Below, piece by piece: positions 10,290-21,260 of a stretch of 25,826 nucleotides of DNA; position 1 is the first letter of the stretch, and each line of letters opens with the position of its first letter. Source of the DNA: Paramacrobiotus richtersi (Eukaryota > Tardigrada > Eutardigrada > Parachela > Macrobiotidae); NCBI GenBank assembly GCA_034698045.1, contig JAQGAU010000601.1, positions 1 through 25,826 on the forward strand. Reading direction: 5' to 3'. The translations under genes were made by a program, and so were the position numbers. The notes below the pieces were generated by a model, which searched no databases, was not told where the DNA came from, and saw nothing but the letters and a program-made list of their open reading frames with translations.

Positions 10290-11340
10290 GGAAAACTGAA
10301 ATAAAACCGATACCCAACATATTTGTGTTTTGCTAATTCACATAAGTATACCACGAATCAAGTAAACCGCGCCTCAAGTGCACCACTTGCTATTTCTTGT
10401 TTAAGAATAGTTCTTATCGTTATTCTTCGTACTTTACAGGCACTGATGCATTTAGTACATGATATATTAACGTGCAATAATCGCCAGATCATCCTAGCAA
10501 AAGAAACACATGTTCTGTATAATTTGGTTATGTCTGAGGTCACCGTTAAATGGCGCACCTTAAGCCTCAAGTAGTTAATTCTTATTAAGGCCGTAGTGAT
10601 ACTAATCAACTATGAGAAAGTATATTAAAAAGAGCTGCTACAGTACTAAATATTTCAGCATCGCAGCTGATTTTATCCCACAGGGACTGCGAATCATTCG
10701 ATGCACAAGAGAGAAAAATCACAGATCATGGTATCCACTTCACGCCGTAATCGGAGATTAATTTCTGGGAGAGGCATAATTTTAATATTAAAGCCTTGTA
10801 ATTACTACATCGCGTAGGCAAGGAATCAGACTCCAATAAACCATACTTCCTTTTGCTACAATGTATTCCTTTTGGCTTTCTTTCGTCCAGACAGGCACAG
10901 TTTATCGAGGATGGAACCTGGTGTTTTCCATTTAAGTGCAGGCATTGTTTTAGTCATGCTGCTGTGAATTGTTTAGCGTGAATTGTGAGTTTAACGTTAC
11001 CATCATTATTTACGGAATGTCTGCACCGCGATTTTTCAAGCTTTACCGTTTACCGCGGCCGGATTTGATCTGGGATTACGAGATGCACAGGAGCTGCATC
11101 TAAAACAACTTAACGTCACTCTGGAACATCGAACAAGTGGGAATATGCCCGGATTTTGATGGGCATTACCATCTTATTGCGGAATCGTATTACAAAGCTG
11201 CGGTGAGGAGGAGGATGAGAATAACGTTTGTGCCTTATTCTACCCAGGTTTTGAACCTGAGGTTTAAAAGGGAAAATGTCAAAAACTACAAATTTTAGCA
11301 GGAGAACAACCTAGCTAGAACTGCAAAGCATCAGCAATAA
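10290..11340 (+). pseudogene. inverted receptor guanylate cyclase pseudogene (promoter, 5' UTR and exon 1)
   Basis: In reverse complement this aligns with about 2600-3640, covering the upstream region, 5' UTR, start codon and exon 1 of the receptor. The start (ATG at 10911) is kept and opens MEPGVFHLSAGIVLVMLL, but a TGA follows at 10965-10967 inside the signal peptide. A one-base deletion relative to the parent occurs near 11040, with further indels downstream. The parental donor after exon 1 (CCAG|GT) is still visible near 11250. It is read on the plus strand, opposite to its parent, and no later exons follow, so it is non-functional as a receptor. The upstream part may still hold promoter sequence. 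Confidence 0.88.
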
Positions 11341-11414
11341 TCGACCGAATCAAAGCGGAGGCGGTCGTCTCTTTGTTTTTGATTACTTGAAGGACCACGA
11401 ACGGAAAAATTGGC

Positions 11415-11690
11415 TCAATGGCTAGCGCACTCCAAGTTTGTACTTGCGAATTGCGAAAGGCCAACGTAGATCAGTCCAATTCTTTCCAAATGCACAACTG
11501 CATAAACGCAGATAATTCCTTGGCCTGTGTATATGACAATAGCCCATGCCAGCGATAGAGGAAACTGGGCCTGAAACAGTTTCCAGTTTTGTCGTGCCAC
11601 TATGTAGTTGTGGGCGATATTGGAACGCAGTTTTTAGCAAACGTGGGCCCCATATATATACTTGTCAAACTCAACAAGAACGGTAAGTGG
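11415..11690 (-). pseudogene. Helitron/PIF1-type helicase fragment, decayed
   Basis: On the minus strand one frame reads FPLSLAWAIVIYTGQG followed by AVVHL and LIYVGLSQF. This matches the C-terminal helicase motif of PIF1-like helicases, usually FPLxLAWAxTIHKSQG ... ALSR, as found at the end of Helitron replicase-helicase proteins. Upstream in the same frame is LVEFDKYIYGAHVC, like the VLVxFDxYxGP segment that precedes that motif, then a stop codon. Only about 90 codons remain and the catalytic-side residues have changed (TGQG for KSQG). Likely the remnant of a Helitron; no Helitron 3' hairpin was identified. Confidence 0.62.
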
Positions 11691-12234
11691 CAGACTGTCC
11701 GCTGTTGTTCCAGAAGCGTATACCATATAAATTACATTGTTCCCGTACATATAAATTACTGTGCTATTGCGCAATACTTCCGGTATCGTGACCGACGGAC
11801 GGACAAAATATGCAGTTTAATTGCATATAAAAGACGACTGTGTTATTACAAAATATTTCGGGTATCGTGAACAGAGAAAGACAGAGCTGGCTAGAATGAG
11901 CGTTTTGCTTTAATATTTATGAGCCTTTCACTGTTCTTTGAAGTGAAATAAGGGTCAACAATGTTTTCCTTCTTGGGAGAGACACGGAACCATGCAGTGT
12001 ATCTCCCACTGAGAGGAGCACACACACTCGATCTTGACCACTGTCCACATAATCACATTTTAATCGGGACCGTTAAAGATTAGTTCAACTAACTGTGTCG
12101 GTTTCCTGCTCGCTTCGGTCTGCCAGTGTCGGCAAGCAGCGAATGAACTCATCTAGTAAAAATTATTTTGTGGACTAGTAAAAAAATTAAACAATATGAT
12201 GTATTGAATTAGCATATAAGCCTGAACTTACAAC
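11691..12234. other. intergenic stretch with a two-copy repeat
   Basis: No gene is visible. CTGTGCTATTGCGCAATACT... at 11759-11791 recurs imperfectly at 11838-11870, both copies ending GGTATCGTGA and both preceded by CATATAAA, giving a period near 79 bases. The remaining sequence shows nothing I can name. Confidence 0.45.
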
Positions 12235-12338
12235 TAAGGCTGCATTACATTCCTTCTGCAATTATGTATTCGACAATTTCATGCATGCCTTAGATTAATT
12301 GTTAGCTAGCTACAGATTGACATTGTACTTCGCCGCGG

Positions 12339-12372
12339 TATAAAAGTGGCCTCTTTGTCATTCCATTTCAGT
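12339..12372 (+). promoter_or_regulatory. TATA box plus initiator of small membrane gene 2
   Basis: TATAAAAG at 12339-12346 and TCAGT at 12368-12372 with the initiator A at 12370, again 31 bases from the first T. The surrounding block (about 12235-12740) aligns with 3850-4340 ahead of gene 1, so promoter and 5' UTR were duplicated with the gene. Predicted 5' UTR about 459 nt. Confidence 0.7.
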
Positions 12373-12828
12373 CTAAGCTAACGCATCGGAATTACCCTTG
12401 GGGCATCACCGTATACAATCCAAACCAGTTTCAGAATATATATTTCTCATCGCTGAAATTTCGGTTTTATAAGCTGCTTGCAACTTGAGTGTGTGTGTCT
12501 ACGCTTAGTGTACCTACGGTAGTTAGTGTGTACCTTGATTCATGAAAACAATTATTTATGAACCATGCATATGTCGATTCATCTTGGTTACCAACTACCA
12601 AATGCAAAATAAACCGGTTTCCTAACTTTGCTCGGTCGCACTGGAAAAGATGTACAAGCAAGGCCGGAAGCCAAAATTTTAGACTTACCGTAGCAATTCC
12701 AAGACAGAAGTCTGGCCGAAATTCAAGCAGTAAAGCAGACAATATTAAATTAACAATTTATTGCGTATTTTCTCCGTGTAAAAGATTTTTCGTTTTTATT
12801 GTTATAACGCGAACAAAATCTATTAACA

Positions 12829-14737
12829 ATGGCAGCTGGTGCGGTAGCCATTTGCTGCGCGTGTATCTTTCTGTTGGGTTACCTTGCATACCTGGTAAGT
12901 TCCATTGCCTTATGTACGTATATCATTAATGAGCCGCATAACTTATTTTACGTAGTTTAAATTCCACGATGTGATTCTTTCTTTTTGTCAACCCTTTTCT
13001 CTAGTTGTGTAAAGTAGCAAGCTTACAAAGAGCAGAGTGTATAATATAGATAGGATATATTAATTATACTATACACTTTTCTCTTGGTCACCGTGATGGT
13101 AAACATGCTATTTTACACAATTAAATGTCCTTGAACATATGTCTTCAAAACTTAGTATGCTCAGCGTGCGTTTTTAATTTCTTTAACAAGAAATGTCATC
13201 TGAATACCTGTCTTCATCGTGCCATAATTTAAGTAATAATATTGTGCCATAGATATCGCTGAATTCTTAATTGAAAAGCTGGTACAAATGCGAATAAAAA
13301 ATAATCGATACGATATCATGTTATGGACGACACTACCAAAATAAAATGCACATATATATAATATTTTGTATGAATGATGTGTATATATGTGAATATAATA
13401 TAATGTTCATACGTGTACATAAGTGTGTACATAAGTGTGTAAATATGTGTATATATAATGTATATATGTGCATATGCAGTGTATATATGTAATATATATT
13501 GTATATATAGAAAATATATATTGTATATGTATTAATATATTGTATATATACATATAATATATTGTGTATGTATATATATATACTGTATACACAATATATG
13601 CAATTATTGTAAATCAAACATTCAGGATTACTTATTTTCAGGCGGCATGCATAGCATCACCGGCGTTAGCTACGCGAGCCATGGTGGAATATGGACAATC
13701 CTCGGAAGCGACTGAAGGGCTGTGGAAATGGCATGCCGGCTTAGGTTACGGCTTACTACTCATGTCCTTTTTGTTCGGCAAGAACAGATTTACTACCAAT
13801 CTGTTCGGCAAGAAGGATGTCGACGTGGAGGCCCAGCAGGTCTCACTGAAGCCCGGTTTCACATGCTGCTATGAACTTGCTGTAAGTAAACGAGAAAATA
13901 AAAGAATCATAATCATAATAGTGATAATAATAATAATAATCAATACTAATTAAAAAATAATAATAACCAGAAAGTGTAAACATTTGTGCAAAGTTTCACA
14001 TATGCTAACAGGACGCTGTTAGTAATAGTCGGTTGAAATGTTATTATAACATACTTATTGTCGTGGTCATGATTTAAAATAATGTTATAGTCGCAATTAC
14101 GATGACCGAATCGTGAATGAAATTTCTGCCTACAAACAAACTTTCGGTATATAACTGGCATTCATTCGTCTAGGTTGGATTGGGGGGATTAGCAATGACC
14201 ATTGGACTGCTTGTTACCAGCTTTAAACTGTATTTCGAACAAAACGAGTGGCATGCATTATCGACGAAATACAACCCCCCCATTACCGCCCATATCAACT
14301 CACTCTTGTTCTACTCTGCGGTGAGCCGATAGATAATTATATAAATATTACGTACACCGGCATAAATATTAATTGAATACATAAATAAATATTAAAAAAT
14401 ACATAAATAAATATATAATTACAAATTAATAAATAATTATATAACTATTACATATATAGTGATATGACAGTCCAGATTTTATATGCAGTATGTCACTTGA
14501 TTGCATCATGTTATGGGGTATATTTTTTTGACATATACGTATAACCTGTTATTTTACATATATGACTCATTATTTGCAGTTTCATGATAACGTATGCGTG
14601 AATGCATCATTTTTCAGATCTGTGGTATTATCGTGTCGGTAGTGGCTCTCGTGTGGATCCCCATTGGTATCTGCTGTTCATTCTGTGCATTCTGTACCGG
14701 TATTATCGCCAAGTGTTTGGGCAAGAGCGAGTTATAA
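12829..14737 (+). CDS. small four-span membrane protein, tandem paralogue 2 (190 aa)
   Basis: Exons: 12829-12894, 13642-13881, 14174-14320, 14618-14737, all phase 0. Closest to gene 1: exon 2 again begins AACIASPALAT and carries LWKWHAGLGY and SLKPGFTCC; exon 3 has GLAMTIGLLVTSFKLYF; exon 4 begins ICGIIVSVVALV and ends in the Cys-rich CCSFCAFCTGI tail plus a short basic end. The loop after the third span is ten residues longer than in gene 1 (includes KYNPPITAHIN). Four membrane spans are predicted by eye; function unknown. Intron 1 is rich in TATATGTG repeats, introns 2 and 3 contain ATA/ATAAATA runs. An AATAAA at 15002-15007 is a plausible polyadenylation signal. This is the surviving gene of the second copy of the duplicated receptor-small gene block. 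Confidence 0.87.
13330..13600. repeat. low-complexity TATATGTG-type repeat in intron 1 of gene 2
   Basis: Almost the whole stretch alternates TATA, TGTG and TATATAC units without a strict period. Reading frames here encode only Ile/Tyr/Thr/His runs and are not genes. Confidence 0.8.
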
Positions 14738-15390
14738 GAACGGATCGAATCTGCCGATTTACAGTGCATTTTTTGGACACCTTCCTTCATTTTCAACTGT
14801 GCAGCGTCATATCGTGCTTTTCTTGATTTTATACTCTGGCGGTTTTTGGAATAGTATATACCTAACCCGTAACGCTTAAGCTAACACCCACCCGAGCGCC
14901 AGTCACGTTTGTTTTGCATTTTCCTGTCATTTAATGTTCTCCCGACATATATCCGTTGTAGACGTGTTTCATGGCCGTTTGGCTGATTCAGCGGGAATAT
15001 TAATAAAGCCTGTAGTATTGCAAACATAATCCGCTGCGACGGTCAACAAATAGAAAGCGCACAGTTTGCAACGAGACATGTATATATTTGCTCATGCATG
15101 CCTTGCACATAATTATCAACTCGTACTATATCCGTTTTGATAACGACGGGTTTTTGTTGAGGAATGTTTGTATTTATTATCGCCTGTAAACAGTGTTATC
15201 GCTTTATGAATTGCGTAAGGTTGGCCTGGATTAAATTCAAACATACTCAAATGCACGAAATCAGTCGTGTAGACCAAAGCAACGCGAATCTTATATTTTG
15301 GCTGTTATAGACTATTGTATTGTAAAGCGCAAGTTAAATTCCGGTGTGTTCTGATATTTATTCGAATAGTTTATAACATTTCTAATAAAA
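14738..15390 (+). other. gene 2 3' flank and gene 3 upstream region
   Basis: No coding region. Contains the AATAAA at 15002-15007. Around 15193-15265 lies a block (TTATCGxTTT...GCGTAA...CTGG, later TGCACGAAAT) that recurs ahead of gene 4 at about 18404-18480 and may be shared promoter sequence. No TATA-initiator pair like that of genes 1 and 2 is seen. Confidence 0.45.
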
Positions 15391-17396
15391 ATGGTGGCTA
15401 TTCTTTTGGCATGCTGTTGTTGTGGATATTTCCTCTTCGCCTTGTTCTATCTGGTAGGAAATTGATAAAATATAATTCTGTAAATTTGTGATCGACTGTT
15501 AAATGGTGAAACCACGGTGGACCTCTCAATTAATTAATTATCATGTTGTAGGAACGATTTTGGTTGACTTCTGCTCTCGCCTAGTTATAGCGTAAATTGG
15601 TTATTTGTCGGTACACGGAATATTTCGAGACCGCTAATTAAAAGGTTACAAATAGCTTACTATATATATTTGAATATTATTAAAAACAGAAATCTACAGA
15701 AACACAAATTAATGGTATAGCTGCGACAATTTTTTGGAACGGGAAATCCATGTAAGATCAATGGAGTATGAAAATAATCGTAAAAAAATGCACCGAAAAA
15801 ACTGATTTTAGTTATAGAATCGTTACTACTGTTAAAATTCAAAACTTTTTCAGAAACTAGTTTGCACAGCATAAACAATGAATGGTTAGTATGCGCAAAA
15901 TAATAAATGAAACGTTTGTACATATATCACGTTATATACTTTAGACGTTAACGACAAAATCTGCGTTAGCACTGCATATCGATAATGCCAAAAAAACCAC
16001 TATAATTTTAGTACTGTCGATGATTTTATTCCTATATTAATATTTTCTTAATTTTTTAGTATATTTATTAGTATTTATTAATACGAATTTTATTCATATA
16101 TTTATTAGTATATATTCTATTCATATATTTATTAGTAATTATTATTATGTATTTTATTAGTATATTATTATTTTATTAGTATATCGCTGACAATATAATA
16201 TAACTAGCTCTTTTCCCACAAAACAGGCTGCCGCTGCGGCATCGCCGGCGTTAGCCACGAAACACATGGTGGATCTGAATTTAGCGGCCTCGGACATCGA
16301 TCCGTTGTTAAAGTGGCACGCGGCGTTGGGTTATCTCTTCCTGATCGGCGCCATCTTCCGTTCGTCCCATAATAATTTCCTAACCAAACTGCGGACTAAA
16401 GACAATGATGTGGAGAGTGGGGAGACCAACGCATGTAAACTCGGGTGTGGATGTATCTGGGAATTTGTGGTAAGACCCCATTTCGCCCACCATATAAGAA
16501 TAATTAACCAGAAACTTTGCAGTATCTTGACAAGTGTACAACGCTAGAATATACATTAATATGTAGTAAATCAGTTAAAAAAAGGTTTTTCATTTTACTC
16601 CGTAAGATCTTAGTCATAAAACTAATCAACTGTCAGGTACGGATATGTTGAACGTTTTACAGCGTGTTTCAGGCTGCGTAGTCAGGTTTATTCGGCAAAG
16701 CCCAGTTGTAAAGTATCAACAAAGAAAAAGCTGTTAGCATGTAGTTATCAAAGATATATTGTTGTTTTATTGCAGTGACACTGTTCTTTTTGACAGATTT
16801 CCCTTATCCCCTTGGCGATAGCTATTGGACTGTTATATACAAGCTTTCAGATCTACTTCAATTCCATTAACCGGGAAATATCGGAGCACCTGTACTATTC
16901 TGCGGTAAGTACTATTTCATTATCAGAAAAATAAAACTTATGTTTTTATTTTTATTGTGCATGAAAATGAAAAATGAAAAATGTCTTCAGTCATTCTATA
17001 CAAATATTTTTTTCTTGCATGTAAAGTGCATCATGTTTTAGATAACCAAGTTCATAATTTTCCTCAATTATAATTAGCAGTTATTTTTGTCCTTTTATGA
17101 ATGATTTTAATAACTGCATCAGTTTAGATTTGATTTTTATGTTTGCACGATAACTAAGTTTGAGTGAATAATTTTGCAGTCAACTCCAACAGCTTCGGTT
17201 ATGACCTATGTATACTGTGCTTACATATGAATTGTACCAAACCGAGTTGTTCACCATCTTCTGTTCATTACAGATTTTGGGATTAGTTGTGACTATTCCG
17301 GCTGTGATCCTTTTTCCATGCATGTTGTTCTGCGCTATCTGTACCTGCTGCACAGCCTGCTGCACTGGGATCTTCGCCTCGAAAGGATCGTACTAA
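15391..17396 (+). CDS. small four-span membrane protein, tandem paralogue 3 (178 aa)
   Basis: Exons: 15391-15453, 16227-16469, 16797-16904, 17274-17396, all phase 0. Same architecture as genes 1 and 2 but a distinct subgroup with gene 4. Exon 1 is 21 residues with four consecutive cysteines (ACCCCGYF). Exon 2 has AASPALATKHM, LKWHAALGY, FRSSHNNFLTKLRTKD, then TNACKLGCGC, replacing the GLKP..CC motif of genes 1 and 2. Exon 3 has AIAIGLLYTSFQIYFNS. Exon 4 starts ILGLVVTIPAVILFP and ends with a Cys-rich tail (CAICTCCTACCTGI). Function unknown; an integral membrane protein is inferred from hydrophobicity. Intron 1 carries an AT-rich TTTATTAGTAT repeat. An ATTAAA at 17533-17538 could serve polyadenylation. 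Confidence 0.87.
16010..16190. repeat. AT-rich TTTATTAGTAT repeat in intron 1 of gene 3
   Basis: Imperfect tandem copies of TATTTATTAGTAT- and TTTTATTAGTATATTATTA-like units immediately upstream of exon 2. No coding function; likely simple-sequence expansion. Confidence 0.75.
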
Positions 17397-18642
17397 AGAA
17401 ATTCCGGGAACCGCAGTTTTTCAGTTGATGCCAGCACATCACATTGATGCATACTATTCGGCGGTTTTTCAGGCATTTTCTTGTGAACATAGCGATGATT
17501 TAAAATAATGAACTGCAGGATGCACTTTTATAATTAAACTGAATAATATTATATCTCTTATGTTTTTTATGGTCGCATGGTAGACAAATGGACATGTGAA
17601 CAACGATTCGTACGTATACGCGAATAATATAGTGCAGTTAATTTACGACAACACGAGATTATGTACACACGAGATCATTAATCACACTTCAACACTTCAA
17701 CAACTGAAATTCAATAATAGTAAAACATTAAGAAGTACAACGCCACGAGGACTGAATACATTTTAAGCGAAGGTCCTCGTATATTCAGCTCCAGTGTGTT
17801 TTGTGTTGTGCACGTCTCCGTCCGTCGGTCGCGACGAAATTAATGACGCAACCTTTATGTATAAGTATAACGTCAAATATTACGGCGTTCTTATGACGTC
17901 ATCTGTTAATAAAGGCTACCTTTTCTTTATATTAAACATTATTACTTTCCTTCACCATTCAGTGCCCGCCATCAGCGAGTGCACTTTCCTAGCAGTATAG
18001 TAAGAAAGCGAAGAACATTATAGGCTAGTGATACAGCGATCATTAGATATGCTGTACGCCTATGGAAAACATGCAGCATTCAATAAATTTTAGAAGATTG
18101 TTAGATCTACTGTATAGTGTATACAGTACAATCTGCTCCGCATCGCGTCGCGGCGCAAGTAGAACATTTTTATTTATCAGTCGAATCTCTGATACCGTAA
18201 CAAAGTGTTCGCACAACAACGAAGCAACGTTATCAGGTGTGCTGTCTGATAACAAAAACAGCGGCAAAATGCCGTGGCTGTACGAAGTTAGAAGACAATC
18301 ATGCAAAACTAGCCCGGTTGACCTTTAAGATTTCGGTAGGTGAACAGGGAATCACTGCACGACTCTCTACTGCTTTATCTGTTTATTATCGACGCTTATA
18401 ATCATCGTTATCGTTTTGCGAATGGCGTAACCTGGTCTAATTAATTAATTAATTAAAACAGGCTCACCTGCACGAAATTAATCTAGTGCCAAATTTGTAA
18501 AGGATGTTCTTACTTTTCGTTGTTTTAAAATATGCTACAGAAGTGCGATCCCATATTTTCTCCAATATCTTGATTTATTAATCTATGACACAGCTCGTCT
18601 GTAGATTTTACTGTAATTTGGGATGATGGCGTGTAGCTGGTA
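17397..18642. other. intergenic region between genes 3 and 4
   Basis: No gene is supported; the open frames here lack splice partners or recognisable motifs. Small structures: ACGAGGAC (near 17743) with GTCCTCGT (near 17772), interleaved with CTGAATA/TATTCAG; a near-palindrome TACTGTATAGTGTATACAGTA around 18108-18128; a (TAAT)n run near 18440-18456; and the block shared with the gene 3 upstream region at about 18404-18480. Confidence 0.45.
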
Positions 18643-20165
18643 ATGGCTCTTCTTTTGGCGTGCTGCTGGTGTGCGTATATCTTCGTTGCCTTGTTATTTC
18701 TGGTAAGGGACTGATGCAAATATATTTTGCGCTCGATCCTAACACAGGAAAACCTCTCGAGTACATTAAGAAAAAAGCGACCTTACCAAAATGCTTCGAT
18801 TACAACAAACTTTTATGATTACACCATTGCATCACTATTAATATAAATGTTAACGTAACGATTCTTTCCGCCCGATAGACCGCTTGTGTGGCGTCACCGG
18901 CGCTAGCCAGCCACCACCTGGTAGTCGCACAATCTGCGCAAATCAACGTACTGTGGAAGTGGCATACTGCACTAGGTTATGTCTTCTTCCTCTGCGCTAT
19001 CTTTTGCTCTTCTCATAATAGTATCCTGACAAAACTGCGGAGTAAGGATAAGGATGTAAAGAGTGGGATCCGGAAGACTAACGCATGTGAACCCGTTTGT
19101 GGATATATCTTGGATTTTCTGGTAAAAAACGACCGATTATATAAACTTGAGTCTGTTGAAAAGTTAATGCATGGCATACTGAAGCTAGAAACGTGCTAGC
19201 TTTGTTTATATTGTTGTATTCTGTAATATAAACGAAATTAAATGAGTTAAAAAATTAAATAAAATTGAAAAAAAAACTTATTTAAAAGGTAATTACAAAT
19301 TAATTAGAAGCTTATTTGAAAAGTTGATTAAAATTAAGTTTAACTGTCGGATGTGTATTAGTAGAACTTAAATATGTGTAATTAATTACTGCCGCCTGGT
19401 GCCACTATGCTTCAGTCTGCAAGGTAGTCTAATCAAGATAAAGTATATACCATAAATTTCTTAATGCACAGGCAATTTCTGTACTTTTGTCTTTTTTGAA
19501 AGGTTTGCCTTATCCCCTTGGTGACAGCTATTGGACTGTTATGCACAAGTTTTTGGATTTATTTTAATTCACTCAACCAAGAAAGTTTAAACGGCATGTA
19601 TTATTCTTCCGTAAGTATACGATTTGAAAATGCAGCAACATTTGCGTTTTAGATTTATATGTGTATTAAACATAAGAAAAGTACTCTGGCTATCGTAATT
19701 TTTGTCAAATTTATTTTAAACCTTTTTGCTTAATATTTTATCGTAACTTTTGTGTTTCGTGATTTTGTTGTGACTTGGTTTCAGTGTTTCTCTGTTTTCG
19801 TCTGATTCGATGGCTATATTTCATCAAAATGTGTCTTGCTTTTACACAGATATTAAATGTTAAGTTTTTAAATTTTGAACGAAACCATGCCGTCAATATA
19901 TACAATCAGTTCTGACAGATTCGGTAATTTATACATACCTTATTATACAGTCTACAGATAATTGTCCAAACTCGCTTTGTGTTTATTACAGATTTTGGGG
20001 CTAGTGGTGACCATTCCCGCAGTGATTGTTTTTCCGGGCATGCTGTTGTACAACTGTGCTGCAGGACTACATAATTTGCTAGTTGTTGCCAGTACACCAC
20101 ATCATTATACATCATTGGGGATTTCGCACACACATTCTTCTGAATCTGAACATGGTGGTTATTAA
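18643..20165 (+). CDS. small four-span membrane protein, tandem paralogue 4 (194 aa), altered C-terminus
   Basis: Exons: 18643-18702, 18879-19121, 19503-19610, 19992-20165, all phase 0. Pairs with gene 3: exon 1 has ACCWCAYIF; exon 2 has ACVASPALASHH, LWKWHTALGY, CSSHNSILTKLRSKD and TNACEPVCGY; exon 3 has LVTAIGLLCTSFWIYFNS; exon 4 starts ILGLVVTIPAVIVFPGML. After that the protein departs from its paralogues: instead of the Cys-rich tail it has NCAAGLHNLLVV and then a Ser/His-rich hydrophilic end (TPHHYTS, THSSESEHGGY), making exon 4 about 17 residues longer than in gene 3. The start was set at the ATG that aligns with the paralogues; an upstream ATGATG near 18624 runs quickly into a stop. 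Function unknown. Confidence 0.85.
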
Positions 20166-21260
20166 AGCTGCACATTTTTCTAAAACAAAACTTCTCATGT
20201 TAGTTTACAATAGCGACGTCATAAGATGAAGTCTTTACATTATCGACATGAACAAATGCTTCAACTGTATTTCGGCAAAAGCCCGGTTGCAAGGTATTAT
20301 CAAAACAAAAATTTAAAATACTGAAATATGGCGGCGTATTTTAAACAACTGCAATCTGAGCTGTATGAAACAACCGTACATACAGATTACAGACTGTACT
20401 TCCTACTTTGCGACATTAAGGAAAGAGCTTATATAACACGAACATCGAAACTTCTCCGCTACTGAAATTGGAAAGAAGCGGTAACTAATTTCGGCTGCTT
20501 CTGGATTTTAGTTGCTGAAAATCCCGATCACAGAAATATTGTACTAACGCCGGGTAATTTTGTTACGTACATGTAAGTATCATAATGCATCTCATAGAAG
20601 TGTGTAACACTGCGCTTATTTGAAGTATAAAACCGGCGAAAACTTTTTTTATTGATCAGTTATGAAAGACCAATTCGGTCGGCTGATAATCGTAGTAGAA
20701 TGGCACACATTCGGGTGTGATAGCAAGAGGGGCGTTTGTGAAGATATTTTCATTATGCCTATGTAAATCTTCTTTATGATAGCTTTTTTGTAAAGTTGTG
20801 TAAACTTTTCGCTACCATACTACACAATTTTACACAATTTTGGCAGTAAGTTAGAAAAATAAAAACGTTGGTGATTTACGCATTAAATATATTATCTTGA
20901 GTCTATATATCCAACCAACGCAACTTTCTTGTCAGCATATCACCGACGAAATGTGCTTGTTTCACAACACACGTGTTTCGCGGCAGTGTTCATCAACCTT
21001 TTTAGTCCTGAGATAATTTTTATAACAGGTGACCTTTGTACTGGCAGATTGTATCAGTTATTGTTGTTTCTCGTACAGTGACTGCTGATACCAGTTTAGT
21101 GTTATGTAAGCCCATGTCATGCGTCGATTATATCCTAAACATTCCTAGAACAGCCAACTTCAGTGCAACAGTTTTTAATATTTATTTTTATATTTTGATC
21201 TAATTTATTATTATTTTTCTGTGAACGTGGTTTGCATGGTCCTCTTTATTATAGTTTAGA
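20166..21260. other. intergenic region downstream of gene 4
   Basis: No gene is recognised. Around 20268-20310 a TATTTCGGCAAAAGCCCGGTTG-like segment resembles one inside intron 2 of gene 3 (about 16688-16725), a small dispersed or duplicated repeat. Otherwise nothing identifiable. Confidence 0.4.

Noticed and set aside
13333-13617. Open frames rich in Tyr and Ile on the minus strand.
   Set aside because: Translation of TATATGTG simple sequence.
11793-17835. GACCGACGGACGGA shared between about 11791 and the reverse complement near 17816.
   Set aside because: Only about 14 bases, low complexity, and no further similarity around it.
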